DNA of 64,000 nt, taken from contig JAFAEO010000001.1 in the NCBI GenBank assembly GCA_023423975.1, positions 62,001 to 126,000 on the forward strand. Reading direction: 5' to 3'. The stretch comes from Pseudomonadota bacterium (GTDB lineage Bacteria > Pseudomonadota > Gammaproteobacteria > Burkholderiales > Burkholderiaceae_B). The translations under genes and the position numbers were made by a program. The notes under the pieces were generated by a model. That model saw only the letters and a program-made list of their open reading frames with translations, searched no databases and was not told the origin of the DNA. Shown here piece after piece: positions 1 to 8,250 of the stretch (position 1 is its first letter; each line of letters opens with the position of its first letter).

Positions 1-1
1 C

Positions 2-1132
2 TTATTTTGAGAACAATTCTTTGGCGATCATCAGACGCTGGATCTGATTGGTCCCTTCCCATATCTGCGTTATCTTGGCGTCACGCATCATGCGCTCGAC
101 AGGATAGTCCTTCAGATAACCATATCCGCCATGCAATTGAACCGCCTCGGTGGTCACGGCCATTGCCGCATCTGTGCAGGCGGTTTTTGCGATGCAGGCC
201 AGAAATTTTGCCTGAGGATCCTCGTTGACCACCAGCGTTGCAGCATGCAGCAACGTTGCGCGAGCGCTTTCCACCTTGATCGCCATATCGGCCATCATGC
301 CTTTGAGCATCTGAAATTGGTAGATCGGCTTTCCAAATTGCTCACGCGTCCGGGTGTAGCTCACCGCTTCATCCAGCGCGCCTTGCGCAATCCCCAGACC
401 GTGTGCGGCGTATTTCAATCGCGATGCCAGCAGCCCGGCCTTGATATACCGTTCACCTTCTGCGGGATCGCCCACGACCCGATCTTGTGGTATTTCGCAG
501 TCGTCCAGGATGACGTCGCACGTTGGGCTGCCGCGCAGACCCATTTTTTTCTCGGGCGCGCCAAACGATATGCCCTTGTCGTCTTTGTGCACCAGAAAAA
601 TGCCGAAGCGTTCATTGTCGGTTCTCGCAAAAATCAGATACCAGTCGGCCCAGCCGCCATTTGTGATAAAGCGCTTCGTACCATTCAGTACCCATCCCGC
701 CCCGGTTTTAACCGCACGCGTCTTCACGCCCATCAGGTCTGATCCACCCTTGGGCTCTGTAAGTCCCCACGCGCTGCGCTCCTTTCCCTGTACCACGGGT
801 GGAATAATCATCTGTTTTTGTTCTTCGCTGCCAAAACGATTCAGAATCATCATGATCCAGCAGGTGGAAATGGTTGTGGCTGACGCCGCGCAAACCCGCG
901 CAATCTCTTCAATCGCCACCAGTTGAGTAATAAGGTCTCCCTCTTGTCCGCCAAACCGTTCCGGAAACGGCAGCCCTGGCAACCCCAGCGCCAGGCTGGC
1001 GTTATAGGCCTCCAGCGGCGGCCGTGCTTCTTCATCTACCGCTGCAGCGTGCGGGCTGACCTGTTCCCATGCGAACTTGCGAACCGTCTCGCGAAAGGCC
1101 TGATAGGTTTGGTCATAATGCGTCAATTCCAC
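2..1132 (-). CDS. acyl-CoA dehydrogenase
   Basis: FAD-dependent acyl-CoA dehydrogenase, about 376 residues, normal for the family. It introduces an alpha,beta double bond into an acyl-CoA thioester and passes electrons to ETF. Visible signatures are the central WGLTEPKGGSD and RFITNGG blocks and the C-terminal IWEGTNQIQ block holding the catalytic Glu (about residue 359). The open frame reaches further upstream, but a GTG at 1132 is preceded by AGGAG at six bases and gives the usual N-terminus (ELTHYDQTYQAF), so I start there. It is the last gene of a minus-strand cassette behind the CaiB-like gene, which suggests it acts on the CoA ester made or isomerised by that enzyme. Substrate unknown. 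Confidence 0.9.
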   Translation of the reverse strand: MELTHYDQTYQAFRETVRKFAWEQVSPHAAAVDEEARPPLEAYNASLALGLPGLPFPERFGGQEGDLITQLVAIEEIARVCAASATTISTCWIMMILNRFGSEEQKQMIIPPVVQGKERSAWGLTEPKGGSDLMGVKTRAVKTGAGWVLNGTKRFITNGGWADWYLIFARTDNERFGIFLVHKDDKGISFGAPEKKMGLRGSPTCDVILDDCEIPQDRVVGDPAEGERYIKAGLLASRLKYAAHGLGIAQGALDEAVSYTRTREQFGKPIYQFQMLKGMMADMAIKVESARATLLHAATLVVNEDPQAKFLACIAKTACTDAAMAVTTEAVQLHGGYGYLKDYPVERMMRDAKITQIWEGTNQIQRLMIAKELFSK

Positions 1133-1205
1133 CTTGTTCTCCTGATCTGTTTTTAATGTCAACTGTTTTAATGTTCGCTGTCCTGTCCTATATAAAGACA
1201 GGCTT

Positions 1206-2393
1206 CTAGGCCGGCACGTCCACAATCGCCGGCGGCCAGCTGCGCGATGGAATACGATTGCGCTCGGACGCAGGACACGCTTTATCGACCTGTTCCGGGG
1301 AAAGCCCGAGCGCGCCCAGAATCACATTTGTACGATCCGCAATGTCCGTCTCTGGCGCCGGATAGGCCACTTGGTCAAACCGGGGCAGCACGGGCACTTG
1401 CTGTGCATGGGCATTCGGGTGACGATGGCGAATATGTGGGTGCGACCAGATTTCGTCGGGGGCCAGCACCGGCACAACGCAGGCCTCTGTCCCCTGAAAG
1501 AATGCGCTCCATGCATCGCGGCTGCGTTCCATAAATTTCTCCTGGAACGTTGCCCGGATCATTGGCCAATTGGCAACGTTCATATGGTCCGGCACCGCTG
1601 TTCCAACGAGGCGTTGCCATAGGTTGTGAAAAAACTGGGTTTCCAGTGCGCCCACCGATATGTATTTGCCGTCCTTGCATTCGTAGCAGCAATAGTAAGG
1701 GTTGCCCCCGTTGAGCAGCCCTTCTCCGCGCATCGGAAGTATCGGTGTGCGCCAGACCGGATAGTGCATTGCCATGAGCGACATTGCGCCATCAATCATG
1801 GCCACATCTAGGTATTTGCCTTTGCCGGTTCTGCTGCGCTCAAACAACGCCGTCATGATAGAGAATGCAGCCATGCAACTGCCCCCTGCAAAATCAGCGA
1901 TGAGATTCAAAGGTACGGCAGGCGGCCCATCGGTCGGACCCAGCGCGCCCAGCACCCCGGTTAACGCCAGATAGCTGATATCGTGCCCGGCATCCTGAGC
2001 CATAGGCCCATCCTGTCCATATCCGGTCACCGAGCAATAAACCAAACCGGGATTCAACTTCGCAAGCGTTTCATAGCCGGCACCCAGTCGCTCGGAAACA
2101 CCCGGGCGGAAGCTTTCTACGAAGACATCAGCGCTTTGGGCAAGCGCCTGCAAGGCAGCTTTGCCCTCTGGTGCTTTCAAATCCAGCTTGATAAATTGTT
2201 TACCGCGCGCGAAAGTCGATAGCGGGTTACCGGCGCGCCCCCCGCCCACGCATATCACTTCGGCACCCAGGTCGGCCAGGAGCATTGTGCAATAAGGGCC
2301 AGGCGCAAGGCGTGACATATCAATAACGCGCAGGCCCGCTAGCGGTCGTTGCTTTTCTGCAGGTTGTGGCGCAGCCGGATTCATCGAGTTCAT
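1206..2393 (-). CDS. CaiB/BaiF CoA transferase, alpha-methylacyl-CoA racemase-like
   Basis: Type III CoA-transferase superfamily protein of about 395 residues. The N-terminus (LRVIDMSRLAPGPYCTMLLADLG) is classic CaiB. The residues used by alpha-methylacyl-CoA racemases seem present: His137 in AGHDISYLAL, Asp167 in LIADFAGG and Glu251 in VGALETQFF. Racemisation of a 2-methylacyl-CoA therefore fits better than CoA transfer, though the two are hard to separate by sequence. The ATG at 2393 sits seven bases after GAGG and overlaps the stop of the upstream gene by one base (TGATG), so translation is probably coupled. A GTG one codon earlier is the alternative start. An acyl-CoA dehydrogenase follows 73 bases downstream. 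Confidence 0.88.
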   Translation of the reverse strand: MNSMNPAAPQPAEKQRPLAGLRVIDMSRLAPGPYCTMLLADLGAEVICVGGGRAGNPLSTFARGKQFIKLDLKAPEGKAALQALAQSADVFVESFRPGVSERLGAGYETLAKLNPGLVYCSVTGYGQDGPMAQDAGHDISYLALTGVLGALGPTDGPPAVPLNLIADFAGGSCMAAFSIMTALFERSRTGKGKYLDVAMIDGAMSLMAMHYPVWRTPILPMRGEGLLNGGNPYYCCYECKDGKYISVGALETQFFHNLWQRLVGTAVPDHMNVANWPMIRATFQEKFMERSRDAWSAFFQGTEACVVPVLAPDEIWSHPHIRHRHPNAHAQQVPVLPRFDQVAYPAPETDIADRTNVILGALGLSPEQVDKACPASERNRIPSRSWPPAIVDVPA

Positions 2394-3454
2394 CACATTA
2401 CCTCTTCAAAAGCGGCATCATCAAGCTGGTCGCGCAATGCATGCGCTGCCAGCAGGAAAAAGCCCTGGCCAAACAACGTCCAGTCAAACGCGACGCCCGG
2501 ACCGCCCGGCACCATTGCCACCCCCGGGACTTTGCCACTGTCTTCCACCGCCCCGGCCACCACCGTGAACGCGCGTAGCGCACGATCCATCAGCGCATTG
2601 GCATCGTGACCCGGCTCAAGCAGATCGTGCTGTACGGTGAGCGCCGCCGCATACGCAAACATAAGCGTTGCTGACGCCTCCAAATTGGACAGAGGGTCAT
2701 CCAGGACGTGATAGAAATAACCAGATGCATCCTGCATGGCGGCCATCGCCTGCATCACATCATTCAGTATGCGGCGGATCTGCCCGGCATGGCGATGCTG
2801 CGGAGCCAGCACCAGTAGCTCTGCACAAGCACAGAGCAGCCAGCCATTGCCTCTGGCCCAAAAGGCCGATTGCGGAAAATGGTCCGGCTGTTCGCACCAT
2901 GCGTGACGCGCCAGATGTTTCCGTGGATCAACCAATGCATCTACATGGACCAATACCTGATCAAACGCCAGATCAATGGCGTCGTTATTCTGGGTGGCCA
3001 GACCGAATTTGACCATGAACGGACACATCAGATAGGTGAAGTCAATCCATAGCTCCGGCCCCTCGCCCCGTGACCAGATCCCGCCCGCCTTGGTGCGCGG
3101 CGCGTCCAGCAGCGATTGATACTGTTTGCGCGCCGCTTCCAGCAAACGCCCATTTTGAGTGCGCCCATACATTTCCACTAGGGGCACACCGACCGCAGAC
3201 GTTTCCGAAGCCAACGGAGTGAAGGTCCGAATATGGCCGCCCGAAGACGTATGCCAATCCCCATAACTTAAATTTCCATCCGACTTCTGGGTCGCGGCAA
3301 TCCGCTTTACCTGCCGCTGCACGAACGGGCGATATTCAGACTGGTCCCACGCCATTAATCCCGACAGTGCCGGCGCCTTTTGCCAGCAATCTCGTTCATT
3401 GGGATGGGCACAAATATACGAGCTGACCTTCGCTACTAACGCATCCAAAATCAT
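2393..3454 (-). CDS. glycoside hydrolase family 88/105-like protein
   Basis: About 353 residues with the look of an (alpha/alpha)6 unsaturated uronyl hydrolase (YteR/GH105, GH88). It has ELWIDFTYLMCPFM with an acidic residue at about 138, matching the catalytic-Asp region of GH105, and FWARGNGW at about 198-205, a hallmark of the family. No signal peptide is visible, so it is probably cytoplasmic, as these enzymes normally are. GAGGAAAG precedes the ATG. It is the first gene of a cassette with a racemase-like CoA enzyme and an acyl-CoA dehydrogenase, an odd setting for a sugar hydrolase. It may act on a glycosylated or unsaturated-uronyl conjugate of the acid degraded downstream (inference). 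Confidence 0.72.
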   Translation of the reverse strand: MILDALVAKVSSYICAHPNERDCWQKAPALSGLMAWDQSEYRPFVQRQVKRIAATQKSDGNLSYGDWHTSSGGHIRTFTPLASETSAVGVPLVEMYGRTQNGRLLEAARKQYQSLLDAPRTKAGGIWSRGEGPELWIDFTYLMCPFMVKFGLATQNNDAIDLAFDQVLVHVDALVDPRKHLARHAWCEQPDHFPQSAFWARGNGWLLCACAELLVLAPQHRHAGQIRRILNDVMQAMAAMQDASGYFYHVLDDPLSNLEASATLMFAYAAALTVQHDLLEPGHDANALMDRALRAFTVVAGAVEDSGKVPGVAMVPGGPGVAFDWTLFGQGFFLLAAHALRDQLDDAAFEEVM

Positions 3455-3477
3455 GTTGACTTTCCTCTTTTCAAAGA

Positions 3478-3495
3478 ATACTATGTGGATAGTAT
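3478..3495. promoter_or_regulatory. palindromic operator candidate in divergent promoter region
   Basis: ATACTAT and ATAGTAT form a perfect 7-bp inverted repeat around GTGG. It lies 24 bases before the minus-strand start at 3454 and about 130 bases before the plus-strand ATG at 3629. Placement in a divergent intergenic region suggests a repressor or activator site. The regulator is not identified; the HutC-type GntR protein at 7433-8191 is one candidate. Confidence 0.45.
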
Positions 3496-3628
3496 GTTAT
3501 GCGAAAGAATAATTGAGTGTCAAGAAATTTGATTTTTAAAATGCCGCGCCTGTGCTCGGGGTACAGACACGAAGCGGCGCGCACCCATGTGCACCCCTGT
3601 TATTGATCACGTTTGACAAAGGTTGAAA

Positions 3629-5191
3629 ATGAATGGTTCTGAAGCTATCGTAAATACATTGCTGGATCACGACGTTGATGTCTGCTTTGCCAATCCAGGC
3701 ACTTCCGAAATGCATTTTGTCGCGGCGCTTGACACCCTGCCCCGCATGCGTTGCGTACTGGGTCTGTTCGAAGGCGTGGCAACCGGCGCGGCCGACGGCT
3801 ATTACAGAATGGCCGACCGACCCGCGGCAACGCTCCTGCATCTGGGACCGGGCGTGGGTAACGGCTGGGCCAACCTGCATAATGCGCGCCGGGCCGGTTC
3901 GGGCGTTATCAATATTATCGGGCAGCACGCGCTGGATCATATCGCCAACGACGCCCCGCTTACCTCCGATATCGAAGGCGTCGCCAGCCCCGTTTCACAT
4001 TGGACCCGCACCATCACGGCCCTGGACAGGGCCAGCCAGGACACGGCGGCGGCCATTGATCAGGCGCGCCAGCAACCGGGCCGCATCGCGTCACTGATCC
4101 TGCCGGCGGACGTGGCCTGGCAAACCACCCATGCGCCACGCACGCAATTGCCACAAGTACGTCCCAAACCATACGTTGCTGACGACGTCATTGAAGCGAT
4201 CGCCCAGGCCCTGGCCGATAAAAATATCAACCCGTCCAATACCGCCATTTTGCTGGGCGGACGGGCGATGCGAACGCAAACGACCAGGCTCGCGGGAAAA
4301 ATCGCGCAGCACCTTGGCTGCCGCCTACTGGCCGAAACCAAGAACGCGCGCTCGGAAGCTGGCCGAGGGCGGGTCAATGTGCGACAGATGCCGTACCCGA
4401 TCAAGGGCGCGCTCGAATCCCTGCAAGATATCCAATTGCTTATTCTGGTCGGTGCGCAGGCACCCGTTGCCTTTTTTGCCTATCCGGAGATGCCGCGTTT
4501 CCTGACCCGGTCCGATTGCACCATCATGACGCTGGCCCAGTCTTCCGAAGACATGGCAAACGCTTTGGCACAGCTGGCCGATCGCCTGGGCATCGCGCAG
4601 CAGCAACCGTCGGTATCGGACCAGAAGCCAGCGTTTGATTTGCCAACGGGGCCGATTACATCACTGGGCATTAGTCAGTCTTTTGCCTTGCAACTTCCTG
4701 CCAACTGTATCGTGGTGGACGAGGCCATCACTACGGGCCGGCAATTGCGCGACTGCATGCCGCAGGCAGAGCCACACGACTGGCTGGAGATTCCCGGCGG
4801 ATCCATCGGCTATGGCCTGCCCGCCGCTGTCGGCGCCGCCGTGGCCTGCCCGGACAGAAGGGTCGTTGCCATTGTGGGCGATGGGTCAGCCATGTACACC
4901 GTGCAGGCATTATGGTCAATGGCGCGCGAAAACCTGAATATTACCGTTATCATCTGCGCAAATCGGAAGTATCAGATTTTGCGAGGCGAGCTCGAGCAGA
5001 TGAAGACAAGCGAACCCGGGCCAAGTGCCCAGAAGATGCTCAATCTGAATCAGCCTGAACTGGACTGGGTCGCGCTGGCCCGGGGCCATGGCGTGGAGGG
5101 ACTGCGGGTAGACACGATGGAGGCGTTCAACGTCGCCTTGAATCGGGGTTTGCAGCAACAGGGCCCCTTGTTGATTGAGGCAATGATTTAA
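3629..5191 (+). CDS. thiamine-diphosphate-dependent enzyme (acetolactate synthase/benzoylformate decarboxylase-like)
   Basis: About 520 residues in the three-domain ThDP fold. The catalytic Glu of the Pyr domain is at about 49 (LGLFEGVATGAADG). The cofactor-binding GDG motif is at about 417 (VGDGSAMYTVQALW) and ends at CANRKY rather than the more common NN. The family is annotated loosely as acetolactate synthase large subunit, but these stand-alone proteins without a small subunit usually act as 2-oxo-acid decarboxylases or carboligases. An in-frame TTG lies two codons upstream; I prefer the ATG at 3629, six bases after AAAGG. Two Bug receptor genes follow in the same direction, and a CoA-ester cassette is divergent. 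Confidence 0.82.
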   Translation: MNGSEAIVNTLLDHDVDVCFANPGTSEMHFVAALDTLPRMRCVLGLFEGVATGAADGYYRMADRPAATLLHLGPGVGNGWANLHNARRAGSGVINIIGQHALDHIANDAPLTSDIEGVASPVSHWTRTITALDRASQDTAAAIDQARQQPGRIASLILPADVAWQTTHAPRTQLPQVRPKPYVADDVIEAIAQALADKNINPSNTAILLGGRAMRTQTTRLAGKIAQHLGCRLLAETKNARSEAGRGRVNVRQMPYPIKGALESLQDIQLLILVGAQAPVAFFAYPEMPRFLTRSDCTIMTLAQSSEDMANALAQLADRLGIAQQQPSVSDQKPAFDLPTGPITSLGISQSFALQLPANCIVVDEAITTGRQLRDCMPQAEPHDWLEIPGGSIGYGLPAAVGAAVACPDRRVVAIVGDGSAMYTVQALWSMARENLNITVIICANRKYQILRGELEQMKTSEPGPSAQKMLNLNQPELDWVALARGHGVEGLRVDTMEAFNVALNRGLQQQGPLLIEAMI

Positions 5192-5230
5192 AAAATAAAA
5201 AAGAAACAACACACATTAAGGAGACAAACC

Positions 5231-6208
5231 ATGCAACTTAAAAAAATCAAATTCCGGTTGCCTGTTCTGGCGCTGGCCACCGCATTTTGCGCGGCCGCAG
5301 CCAGCGCGCAGCCTGCCGCGTTCCCGGTTCGTCCGGTTACGCTTGTGGTTGCCTACCCTCCGGGCGGGACCACCGACTCACAAGCGCGCATTGTCGCGAA
5401 AAAAATGTCGGAAATCTGGAAGCAACCGGTAGTAGTAGAGAACAAGCCCGGCGGTAATACCGTGATCGCCAGCGGCGAAGTGGCCAAATCCAAACCCGAT
5501 GGCTACACGCTGTTGCTCACCGCTATGCCATATGTGCTCAATCCGATGCTATTGTCCTCGCTGCCGTACGACACGCGTAAAGACCTGATCCCGGTCACAT
5601 TGCTATCGACCGTACCCGGCGTGTTCGTCACCTACCCGAACTTTGGCGTCCATAATGTGCAGGAATTTCTTGCCAAAGCCAAAGCCGCCCCGAAACCGCT
5701 GGTGTTCGGTTCAGCCGGAACGGCCACTTTTACGCATCTGTCGGGAGAATTATTCAGCAGTATGGCAGGCGTCGACTTCCTGCATGTGCCTTACAAAGGT
5801 AGCGCCGCTGCGCATCAGGACTTGATTGCCGGCAGGCTTGACCTGATGTTCGATAACGGCGCTCTGCCACACATTCAGTCCGGACGACTTCGCGCGCTTG
5901 GCGTTACCTCGGCCAAACGGCTACCCTGGCTGCCCGATGTACCCACCATAGAGGAACAGGGACTGCCCGGTTATGAAGCTGCGGCGTGGTTCGGCATATT
6001 TGCAGCAGGCGGAACGCCAGAACAAACCGTCCAGAAAATTTCTGACGATTTCACCACCGCCTTGCAAGACCCTGAGATCAAAGCGCATTTTGCCAAGATC
6101 GGCGCCTTTGCCGAAGGCGGGTCTCCCGCCAGGCTGGAACAATACCTTGATGCCGAGCAGACACGTTGGGGAAAAATCGTTAAGGAACGAAACATCAAGA
6201 TTCAATAA
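5231..6208 (+). CDS. Bug/TctC-family periplasmic substrate-binding receptor
   Basis: Tripartite tricarboxylate receptor family protein, about 325 residues. A positively charged start and hydrophobic stretch end at ASAQPAA, a Sec signal peptide. The mature N-terminus FPVRPVTLVVAYPPGGTTDSQAR and VVVENKPGGNT are the family blocks that form the ligand pocket around carboxylates. A clear AAGGAGA ribosome site precedes the ATG. No TctA/TctB membrane partners occur in the window, typical of Bordetella-type Bug proteins, which far outnumber their permeases. It is 39 bases downstream of the ThDP enzyme, so its ligand is probably a precursor of that enzyme's substrate. Confidence 0.92.
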   Translation: MQLKKIKFRLPVLALATAFCAAAASAQPAAFPVRPVTLVVAYPPGGTTDSQARIVAKKMSEIWKQPVVVENKPGGNTVIASGEVAKSKPDGYTLLLTAMPYVLNPMLLSSLPYDTRKDLIPVTLLSTVPGVFVTYPNFGVHNVQEFLAKAKAAPKPLVFGSAGTATFTHLSGELFSSMAGVDFLHVPYKGSAAAHQDLIAGRLDLMFDNGALPHIQSGRLRALGVTSAKRLPWLPDVPTIEEQGLPGYEAAAWFGIFAAGGTPEQTVQKISDDFTTALQDPEIKAHFAKIGAFAEGGSPARLEQYLDAEQTRWGKIVKERNIKIQ

Positions 6209-6292
6209 CGCCACAACGCTTCATCCGCAACATTGCAACTCGCACGTTACGTGCGTTGCCCTTTTATTGCCGCTCTCAGGAGGACCTGAAGT

Positions 6293-7291
6293 ATGAAATT
6301 GACCAAGATGCTACAACTCGGTGTCGTATGTGCTTTAACAACCTCAATGCCTGCACTGCACGCAGCCGAATCTGCAGACACGTTTCCGAACAAACCCATT
6401 GTGATCGTCGTACCGTTTGCCGCGGGCGGATCCACCGACCAGATCGGGCGCATGATCGCTCAACACCTGCACAAGAAATTTTCCGTGCCGGCCATTGTGG
6501 AAAATCGCCCGGGCGCAGCCGGTACCATTGGCAATGCCCATGTCGCACGCGCCAAGCCAGATGGATATACATTACTGATTGGCGGTACGGACATTACGGC
6601 AAGCCAGTATCTTTACAAAAATCTGCCCTACGATCCGGCAACCTCGCTTCAGCCGGTTGCCATTGTTTCCGAATTTCCGTTCCTGATGGTCGTCAAAAAA
6701 GACGCCAAAATCAATACGGTCAAGGATTTCATCGCGTACGGCAAAGCCAATCCGGACAAAGTCAGCTATTCTTCGGCGGGAATGGGTAACTCTACCCATT
6801 TGGCCGGCGCTGCTTTTCAAAAGGCCGCAGGCTTGCCTTCCATGGTGCATGCTCCATTCAACGGCAGCAGTCCGGCTCTGACGGCTGTTATCGGCGGACA
6901 GGTCGATACCGTCTTTGACACGGCCATCACCGCCTATCCCCAGGTCAAGTCCGGCACGCTGAAACCCCTGGCCGTGCTGTCCGCCAAACGCCTTGCTTTT
7001 TTACCTGATGTGCCTACCTTGAGCGAGCTGGGTTTCAGCGCGTTCGACCAGATTTCCCCCTGGTCCTGGAAAGGCTTGTTTGCACCGGCTGGCACACCGC
7101 AACCGGTCGTTGAGAAACTGCATGCCGCCATGGATGAACTGATCCGCACACCGGAATTTTCAACATTGATGGAACAGAACGCCTCTATCCCGGTGCCGCC
7201 GATGACGCTGCCCGAAGCGCGCGAATTCATTAAGAAACAGCGCACAGGATGGAAACAGGTCATTACCGCAGCAGGGATCGAGCCGCAATAA
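6293..7291 (+). CDS. Bug/TctC-family periplasmic substrate-binding receptor
   Basis: Second Bug receptor of the plus-strand group, about 332 residues. It has a signal peptide ending near LHAAES, then FPNKPIVIVVPFAAGGSTDQIGR and AIVENRPGAAGTIG, both diagnostic. It is clearly diverged from its upstream neighbour, so this is not a recent tandem copy, and it probably binds a different small acid. AGGAGG precedes the start. The 85-base gap is compatible with co-transcription with the ThDP enzyme and the first receptor. No cognate membrane components are seen nearby. Confidence 0.92.
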   Translation: MKLTKMLQLGVVCALTTSMPALHAAESADTFPNKPIVIVVPFAAGGSTDQIGRMIAQHLHKKFSVPAIVENRPGAAGTIGNAHVARAKPDGYTLLIGGTDITASQYLYKNLPYDPATSLQPVAIVSEFPFLMVVKKDAKINTVKDFIAYGKANPDKVSYSSAGMGNSTHLAGAAFQKAAGLPSMVHAPFNGSSPALTAVIGGQVDTVFDTAITAYPQVKSGTLKPLAVLSAKRLAFLPDVPTLSELGFSAFDQISPWSWKGLFAPAGTPQPVVEKLHAAMDELIRTPEFSTLMEQNASIPVPPMTLPEAREFIKKQRTGWKQVITAAGIEPQ

Positions 7292-7306
7292 GCATGCCAA
7301 GACGAG

Positions 7307-7322
7307 CGCCGGTCCGCCGGCG
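7307..7322 (+). terminator. weak hairpin after the second Bug gene
   Basis: CGCCGG, loop TCCG, CCGGCG: a 6-bp GC stem 16 bases after the stop at 7291. There is no U-tract after it, so termination would be inefficient or Rho-assisted. It lies between convergent genes. Confidence 0.25.
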
Positions 7323-7432
7323 TTCGCTGGCCCAATGGGTAAATGGATTACGTTGTGATTCAGAATATGATGATTGCTGCGGCCCGGGTAGCTCAAACAA
7401 TCCCCGCAAACGCACCGCAAGAAAAATAAAAA

Positions 7433-8191
7433 TCAGCGCTCGCCCGCGAGCAAGTCCAGCTCAAGCTTAACATACCGGGTCGGGAACTCCAACCGGGCAT
7501 AATAGATAAGTACGTCATTGGCGCAGGCCAGGCGCTTTACCTCGGCAACGCTGTCGCCGCCCGCCAGTTGCAATGCATTGGCGGACACAAAGCCGGCATT
7601 GATAATCGCCAGGCTCTGTCGGGATTCGTCAATGTGCAAGCCTGGAATACGGGCAATGACCGATGCGGCCGCATGGCTCAGGAAGTCGTCTTCATATTGC
7701 TGAAAAAGCGTCATATCAACATACACTTCGCTATAACAATACGGCACCTTGTTCCTGCTATGCAGCCGACACAGATATTTATAAGACTGGGCCGGCTGCG
7801 CGCGGCATTGCATGCCCATATCCGGCAATTGCGTAATCGTCCGTTCAGACTCGGTAATGCTGTGCGTGCCCAGCACGTCGCTTAGCGCCACCGCTTCCTG
7901 CCAAGTGGTGGGCAACTGCAATTCACTCACCTGGGGCGGGCGACGCTGCACGAAGGTCCCTTTCCCCCGGCTGCGTGTAATAAGCTGTTCTGCCTCCAGA
8001 ATTTCCAGAGCATTGCGTATCGTCATGCGAGAGACCTCATAGGTACGCATGAGTTCTTCCAAAGGCGGTATCTGTTCGCCCACACGCCAGAGCCCGACAT
8101 CAATACTGCGTCTGAATTCAGTGGCCAGTTGGAGATAGATGGGCTGCTTGCTACGGCTCAATACGGCGTAATTGGAAGATTTATCTGTCAT
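7433..8191 (-). CDS. GntR-family regulator, HutC/UTRA type
   Basis: About 252 residues. The N-terminal winged helix-turn-helix (PIYLQLATEFRRSIDVGLWRVGEQIPP, then MRTYEVSRMTIRNALEIL and RSRGKGTFVQ) is GntR, and the remaining roughly 160 residues match the UTRA ligand-sensing fold of the HutC subfamily. ATG at 8191 gives a standard N-terminus; an upstream in-frame TTG lacks a ribosome site. It is the last gene of the minus-strand catabolic operon starting at 13850, so it is likely an autoregulatory repressor relieved by a pathway intermediate. The GTCTA/TAGAC-containing palindrome upstream of the first gene is a plausible operator. Confidence 0.88.
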   Translation of the reverse strand: MTDKSSNYAVLSRSKQPIYLQLATEFRRSIDVGLWRVGEQIPPLEELMRTYEVSRMTIRNALEILEAEQLITRSRGKGTFVQRRPPQVSELQLPTTWQEAVALSDVLGTHSITESERTITQLPDMGMQCRAQPAQSYKYLCRLHSRNKVPYCYSEVYVDMTLFQQYEDDFLSHAAASVIARIPGLHIDESRQSLAIINAGFVSANALQLAGGDSVAEVKRLACANDVLIYYARLEFPTRYVKLELDLLAGER

Positions 8192-8250
8192 AGTCCGGAA
8201 AAAAAGTGGCCGCAGACGCAAGTTGAGTGGCGTCTGCGGATCGGCCGCCG

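Noticed and set aside
131..742. 203-codon open frame on the plus strand
   Set aside because: It is antisense to the acyl-CoA dehydrogenase at 2-1132, lacks a recognisable fold and is explained by GC-rich third-position bias.
5231..7291. Recent tandem duplication of Bug genes
   Set aside because: The two proteins share only family blocks and differ along most of their length, so they are ancient paralogues.
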